Source: Treponema sp.
Lineage (GTDB): Bacteria > Spirochaetota > Spirochaetia > Treponematales > Treponemataceae
NCBI GenBank assembly: GCA_003447785.1
Contig: DLYJ01000053.1
Span: 1 to 8,728, forward strand
Reading direction: 5' to 3'
DNA length: 8,728 bases
Shown: piece by piece, positions 6,232-8,728 of the stretch
How positions within the stretch are numbered: position 1 is the stretch's first letter
How the letters are laid out: every line of letters starts with the position of its first letter
The notes under the pieces: model-generated
Databases searched by the model: none
Seen by the model: only the letters and a program-made list of their open reading frames with translations
Told to the model about the DNA's origin: nothing
Translations under genes and position numbers: made by a program

Positions 6232-6255
6232 TACATCCCTGTAATTTTTATCATG
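6220..6255. repeat. Perfect 16-bp inverted repeat with 4-nt loop
   Basis: Arms at 6220-6235 and 6240-6255 are exact inverses (the left arm reads CATGATAAAAATTACA) around the loop TCCC. The left arm contains the copied gene start of the upstream leader module. No T-run follows, so it does not look like a terminator. Confidence 0.92.
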
Positions 6256-6256
6256 G

Positions 6257-6284
6257 GCAATTGCATTCTAAAGCCTGCAATTGC
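6257..6284. repeat. Twin GCAATTGC palindromes
   Basis: GCAATTGC occurs at 6257-6264 and 6277-6284, exactly 20 bp apart (about two helical turns). As each is self-complementary, the pair can be two protein sites on one face of the DNA or one 8-bp hairpin with a 12-nt loop. Confidence 0.6.
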
Positions 6285-6291
6285 GGTTCGC

Positions 6292-6347
6292 GCCGTCCTG
6301 GCGCGGGGCTGCCGCCGAGGCTTTTAAGGAGGAAGCATGATAAAAAT
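6292..6347 (+). repeat. Downstream copy of leader module, in use as the RBS region of the 6337 gene
   Basis: The leader 6292-6331 repeats 6179-6218, continues with GAAGC and then ATGATAAAAAT at 6337. The 9-bp stem (6295-6303 with 6313-6321) has one C·A mismatch here, and TTTT (6322-6325) follows. A competing 6-bp stem CGCGCC / GGCGCG (6289-6294 with 6300-6305) exists only in this copy. The Shine-Dalgarno AAGGAGG (6326-6332) is 4 nt from the ATG. Confidence 0.9.
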
Positions 6348-7458
6348 AAGTGAATTACCCACATCTGCCGAACGGACTTCCATGGTTTTGCAGAGAGTTT
6401 ACGAACATCGCGGCAATATTCAGTCATTTAAGTACGATGACGGAAAGTGTCTTTTTACCCTTCAAAACTGCAGCGAAAAGGAAATTGTCCAGAATGAAGC
6501 CTGCTCCGTGTCCTTTGATTTTCTGGGACAGCTTACCCTCGGCTACAGGGTCTGTGATCCCTTTCCTGCTGACGGGATTTATTATCCGGGTGCCGGTGAT
6601 TTTATTGAATTACTGAATAAAAAGTTTGCCTCCTGCGGAGTTTTTGCAACTCAGAAAAAACTTGCATTTGGAAGTGTAAGTTCAAGCACATTTGTTCCGG
6701 AATACAGGCTTGGACTTGTAATGGAAATCTATCTGTACTGCTGCAATTCTTTTTTCTGGCACGAAGACTGCCTGAACATAAACTGCACCGGAGACGGCTG
6801 CTATATCGACGCGGTTTTCAGTCACGGAGTTAAGGCGGGGCACAGTCTGTGTTCATCCATTCTGTCCTATTCGGTTTTGTTTAAAAATGAAGAGGCGCCT
6901 GTTAAAATCAAAAAGTATTATCCGCCCAATTCGACAGTGGCTTCCATCGGAAAGGCCGACAAAAAAAGATTTAAACTGTTCAACATCTTCGGGCTGAGCC
7001 TTCTGCTTTTTACTTTGTTTGCTTCCTGTGCGTCGCTTTCCTTTCCAGGCCTGGAAGCCCCCTGCCTGGTGCACGGGACTGTGGGCGCCGGAGGGGCTTC
7101 GGGAGACGGCTCTGACACCGGAGGGCCGTCAGCTTACGGAACGCCTGATTCACCTGTTATTCAGGTTGAAGTAACCAACACCAGCCAGAAAACAATCAGC
7201 GCAGTTACCGTCTGCTTTAATGTTTACGACAGCGCTGGCAACCCGGACACCGAAGACGGCACTGAATACGTTTTTACAAAAGACTGCCTGCTGGAAGCGG
7301 GGCAGTCGTGCGTCCTGGAATTTAAAATAAAAAGCCCCGCAGAAGAAACTGCAGGGCAATATGTTCTGGATTTTGTTTATTTAAGCCAGGTAATTTTTAG
7401 TGACGGTGTAATCTGGCACGACTGCTACGGTGTTTATGCGCAGCAGGAGCGCTTTTAA
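6337..7458 (+). CDS. Unrecognised two-part protein with internal lipoprotein-like signal
   Basis: I do not recognise the whole 373-residue protein. Residues 1-205 form a soluble-looking, Cys-rich region (11 Cys, including C135-C136, C145, C150 and C155) with no known motif and no N-terminal signal. Residues 206-231 (KADKKRFK, then the hydrophobic LFNIFGLSLLLFTLFAS, then C231) have the layout of a spirochaetal lipoprotein signal peptide with a loose lipobox FASC. A Gly/Ser-rich linker (245-271) follows. Residues 272-373 look like an Ig-like beta domain: VIQVEVTNTSQKTISAVTVC (274-293) and ECD-style strands ending VIWHDCYGVYAQQERF, similar in style to DUF5780/FxLYD domains. The protein may be a membrane-anchored fusion, or the C-terminal half may be made separately from GTG 6937, though no Shine-Dalgarno precedes it. 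Start ATG 6337 is backed by AAGGAGG. The gene is flanked by opposite-strand genes, so it stands as its own unit; it ends 11 nt from the convergent carboxylase gene. Confidence 0.8.
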   Translation: MIKISELPTSAERTSMVLQRVYEHRGNIQSFKYDDGKCLFTLQNCSEKEIVQNEACSVSFDFLGQLTLGYRVCDPFPADGIYYPGAGDFIELLNKKFASCGVFATQKKLAFGSVSSSTFVPEYRLGLVMEIYLYCCNSFFWHEDCLNINCTGDGCYIDAVFSHGVKAGHSLCSSILSYSVLFKNEEAPVKIKKYYPPNSTVASIGKADKKRFKLFNIFGLSLLLFTLFASCASLSFPGLEAPCLVHGTVGAGGASGDGSDTGGPSAYGTPDSPVIQVEVTNTSQKTISAVTVCFNVYDSAGNPDTEDGTEYVFTKDCLLEAGQSCVLEFKIKSPAEETAGQYVLDFVYLSQVIFSDGVIWHDCYGVYAQQERF

Positions 7459-7469
7459 CAAAACCCTTA

Positions 7470-8728
7470 TTACAGCGGAATGTTTCCGTGTTTTTTGCAG
7501 ATACAATCTGTAGAAGTTTTTCCTTCAAGGAATTTAAAACTTGCTGCAACGCGCGCGCGTGTTTCCTCCGGATTGATAACGGCAGAAATGTAATCACGCT
7601 GGGCTGCGATTGTCGGAGTCATAAATGTTTCTCTGTATTCGGCACCTTTCTGAGCCTTTACATTTGGATCTGCTTCTTTAGCGTACAGAATACCGATGGC
7701 ACCTTCAGCACCCATAACGGCAATTTCTGCTTTTGGCCATGCGTAGACAAAGTCTGCTCCAAGGTGTTTTGAACACATTGCGATGTATGCACCGCCGTAA
7801 GCCTTGCGTGTGATAACTGTAACTTTTGGAACTGACGCTTCTGAGTAAGCGTACAGAAGTTTTGCACCGTGGCGGATGATACCTTTCTGTTCTTCCTGTG
7901 GACCAGGGATAAAGCCCGGAACATCTACAAAAGTTAAAAGCGGAATATCGTAGCAGTCGCAGTAGCGTACAAAGCGTGAAATTTTGTCAGAAGCATCGCA
8001 GTTCAAAACGCCGCCAAAGTAACCCGGGTTGTTGGCAACGATACCCACAGTGCGGCCTTCGATTTTGCCAAAGCCTGTTACGGCGTTTCCTGCAAATTCC
8101 TTCATTACTTCAAAGAATGAATCATCATCGATTACATCTTCAATTACGTTTTTGATATCGTAACCCTTTGTACTTGCTTCAGGGAGAACTGTTGTAATGT
8201 CCTTGTTCTTTCTGGAAGAGAACTTGAATTTTTCTTCTGTTTCAGCCTTTTCACCGTAGTAGTGAGGAATGTAGTCCAGAAGCTTTTTAACCTGTTCGTA
8301 GCATTCTTTTTCGCTGTCTGCGCGGAAGTGAGCAACGCCTGATTTCTGTGAGTGAATTGCAGCTCCACCCAGGTCTTCGTCAGTGATGTCCATAAACATT
8401 ACCTGCTTAACAACCTTTGGACCTGTAATGTACATCTGAGAAATTTTGTCTACTGTAAAAATAAAGTCTGTAAGTCCAGGTGAATAAACTGCACCGCCGG
8501 CACAAGGACCAACGATGATTGAAATCTGTGGAATTACACCGGAAGCACGAACGTTCTGTTTGAAGATTTCGCCGTAACCGCAGAGTGCGTCAACGCCTTC
8601 CTGGATACGTGCTCCACCCGAATCGTTTACACCGATTACCGGGCATTTAAATTCGATTGCTTTTTCAATCAGTTCGGCAATTTTCTGTCCGTGAACTTTT
8701 CCTAGCGAACCGCCCTGAACTGTAAAAT
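7470..8728 (-). CDS. Acyl-CoA carboxyltransferase subunit (PccB/MmdA type), 5' truncated by window edge
   Basis: The minus-strand frame is open from the window end to TAA at 7472-7470; 418 residues are visible of about 510-520, so roughly the first 95 are missing. An ATG at 8435 is internal to a conserved segment and is not the start. The subunit moves a carboxyl group between biotin and an acyl-CoA: propionyl-CoA carboxylase beta, methylmalonyl-CoA decarboxylase alpha, or transcarboxylase 12S. Visible marks are GGSLGKVHGQKIAELIEKA (5-23), NDSGGARIQEGVDAL (34-48), GPCAGGAVYSP (73-83) as the N-terminal oxyanion turn, YITGPKVV, LGGAAIHSQKSGVAHF, the second-domain FVDVPGFIPG (266-275), KAYGGAYIAM (308-317) as the other oxyanion turn, and the family ending KKHGNIPL. 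In fermentative treponemes it could serve the succinate-propionate route; without the biotin or membrane partner genes the exact enzyme cannot be fixed. Confidence 0.93.
   Translation of the reverse strand, partial: FTVQGGSLGKVHGQKIAELIEKAIEFKCPVIGVNDSGGARIQEGVDALCGYGEIFKQNVRASGVIPQISIIVGPCAGGAVYSPGLTDFIFTVDKISQMYITGPKVVKQVMFMDITDEDLGGAAIHSQKSGVAHFRADSEKECYEQVKKLLDYIPHYYGEKAETEEKFKFSSRKNKDITTVLPEASTKGYDIKNVIEDVIDDDSFFEVMKEFAGNAVTGFGKIEGRTVGIVANNPGYFGGVLNCDASDKISRFVRYCDCYDIPLLTFVDVPGFIPGPQEEQKGIIRHGAKLLYAYSEASVPKVTVITRKAYGGAYIAMCSKHLGADFVYAWPKAEIAVMGAEGAIGILYAKEADPNVKAQKGAEYRETFMTPTIAAQRDYISAVINPEETRARVAASFKFLEGKTSTDCICKKHGNIPL

Larger units (their letters stand above)
6067..6336. other. Divergent intergenic region with a complex repeat cluster
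   Basis: These 270 nt separate the FGE-like gene from the 6337 gene. The left third is AT-rich and carries the leftward promoter. A rightward promoter is not clear: TTGAAT (6144-6149) and the TATATATAA run (6159-6167) are too close together. From 6168 the composition switches to GC-rich: a GGTGGGTGGG tract (6168-6177), the first leader copy, a perfect hairpin, twin GCAATTGC sites and the second leader copy that supplies the ribosome binding site of the 6337 gene. Nothing else coding was found. Confidence 0.7.

Noticed and set aside
6221..6244. Seven-codon ORF (MIKITSL) as a leader peptide
   Set aside because: Only 2 nt separate its Shine-Dalgarno from the ATG, it has no run of regulatory codons, and it is best explained as a copied start of the 6337 gene.
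6179..6347. Integron attC sites or a CRISPR array as an explanation of the repeats
   Set aside because: There are only two units, no GTTRRRY/RYYYAAC core sites, no regular spacers and no nearby integrase or cas gene.
7438..7456. GCGC / GCGC hairpin followed by TTTT at the end of the 6337 gene as a terminator
   Set aside because: The stem is only 4 bp with a 7-nt loop and the T-run is short; too weak to annotate.
8433..8435. ATG at 8435 as the start of the carboxyltransferase
   Set aside because: The frame continues upstream to the window end with clear family motifs (GGARIQEG, GPCAGGAVYSP).

Overview
The window looks like a chromosomal segment of a Treponema-type spirochaete. The reasons are the moderate GC content, the mixed gene styles (a U32-like peptidase, a secreted formylglycine-generating-enzyme-like protein, spirochaete-type lipoprotein signals) and an acyl-CoA carboxyltransferase ending in the usual KKHGNIPL. 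No 16S gene or other taxonomic marker is present, so this assignment is inference.

Layout, left to right. Positions 1-576 (+) hold the 3' part of a probable U32 family peptidase with an Arg/Gly-rich tail. It converges, with a 2-nt gap, on a single-stranded DNA-binding protein gene (579-1007, -). A 212-nt gap follows with a candidate terminator, and then a large unrecognised gene (1220-3163, -). A compact 76-nt divergent control region (3164-3239) holds two overlapping sigma70-like promoters, one firing left into the unknown gene and one firing right into hisC. The histidinol-phosphate aminotransferase gene hisC (3240-4409, +) and a COG2129-type metallophosphoesterase gene (4411-5106, +) form a tight two-gene operon. 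The phosphoesterase gene overlaps by 18 nt, tail to tail, a secreted FGE/SUMF1-domain protein (5089-6066, -). Next is a 270-nt divergent region (6067-6336), then an unrecognised two-part protein with an internal lipoprotein-like signal (6337-7458, +). The last gene is the 5'-truncated carboxyltransferase subunit of a propionyl-CoA carboxylase / methylmalonyl-CoA decarboxylase type enzyme (7470 to beyond 8728, -).

The most unusual stretch is 6168-6347. A GC-rich hairpin, a TTTT run, a Shine-Dalgarno sequence and the first 11 bases of the 6337 gene are present twice, 113-116 nt apart (38 of 40 leader bases identical). The upstream copy runs straight into a perfect 16-bp hairpin that inverts the copied gene start, and two copies of the palindrome GCAATTGC follow. 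It looks like a duplicated or mobile leader cassette.

Other points of note: two genes (3163 and 6066, both -) have a -10-like hexamer placed exactly where transcription should begin on the A of the ATG, suggesting leaderless mRNAs. HisC carries an extra segment of about 30 residues. The SSB lacks the usual acidic DDDIPF tip. The FGE-like protein has Ala in place of the first catalytic Cys. No complete defence, CRISPR, transposase or tRNA feature was seen, and the genes do not form one common pathway.
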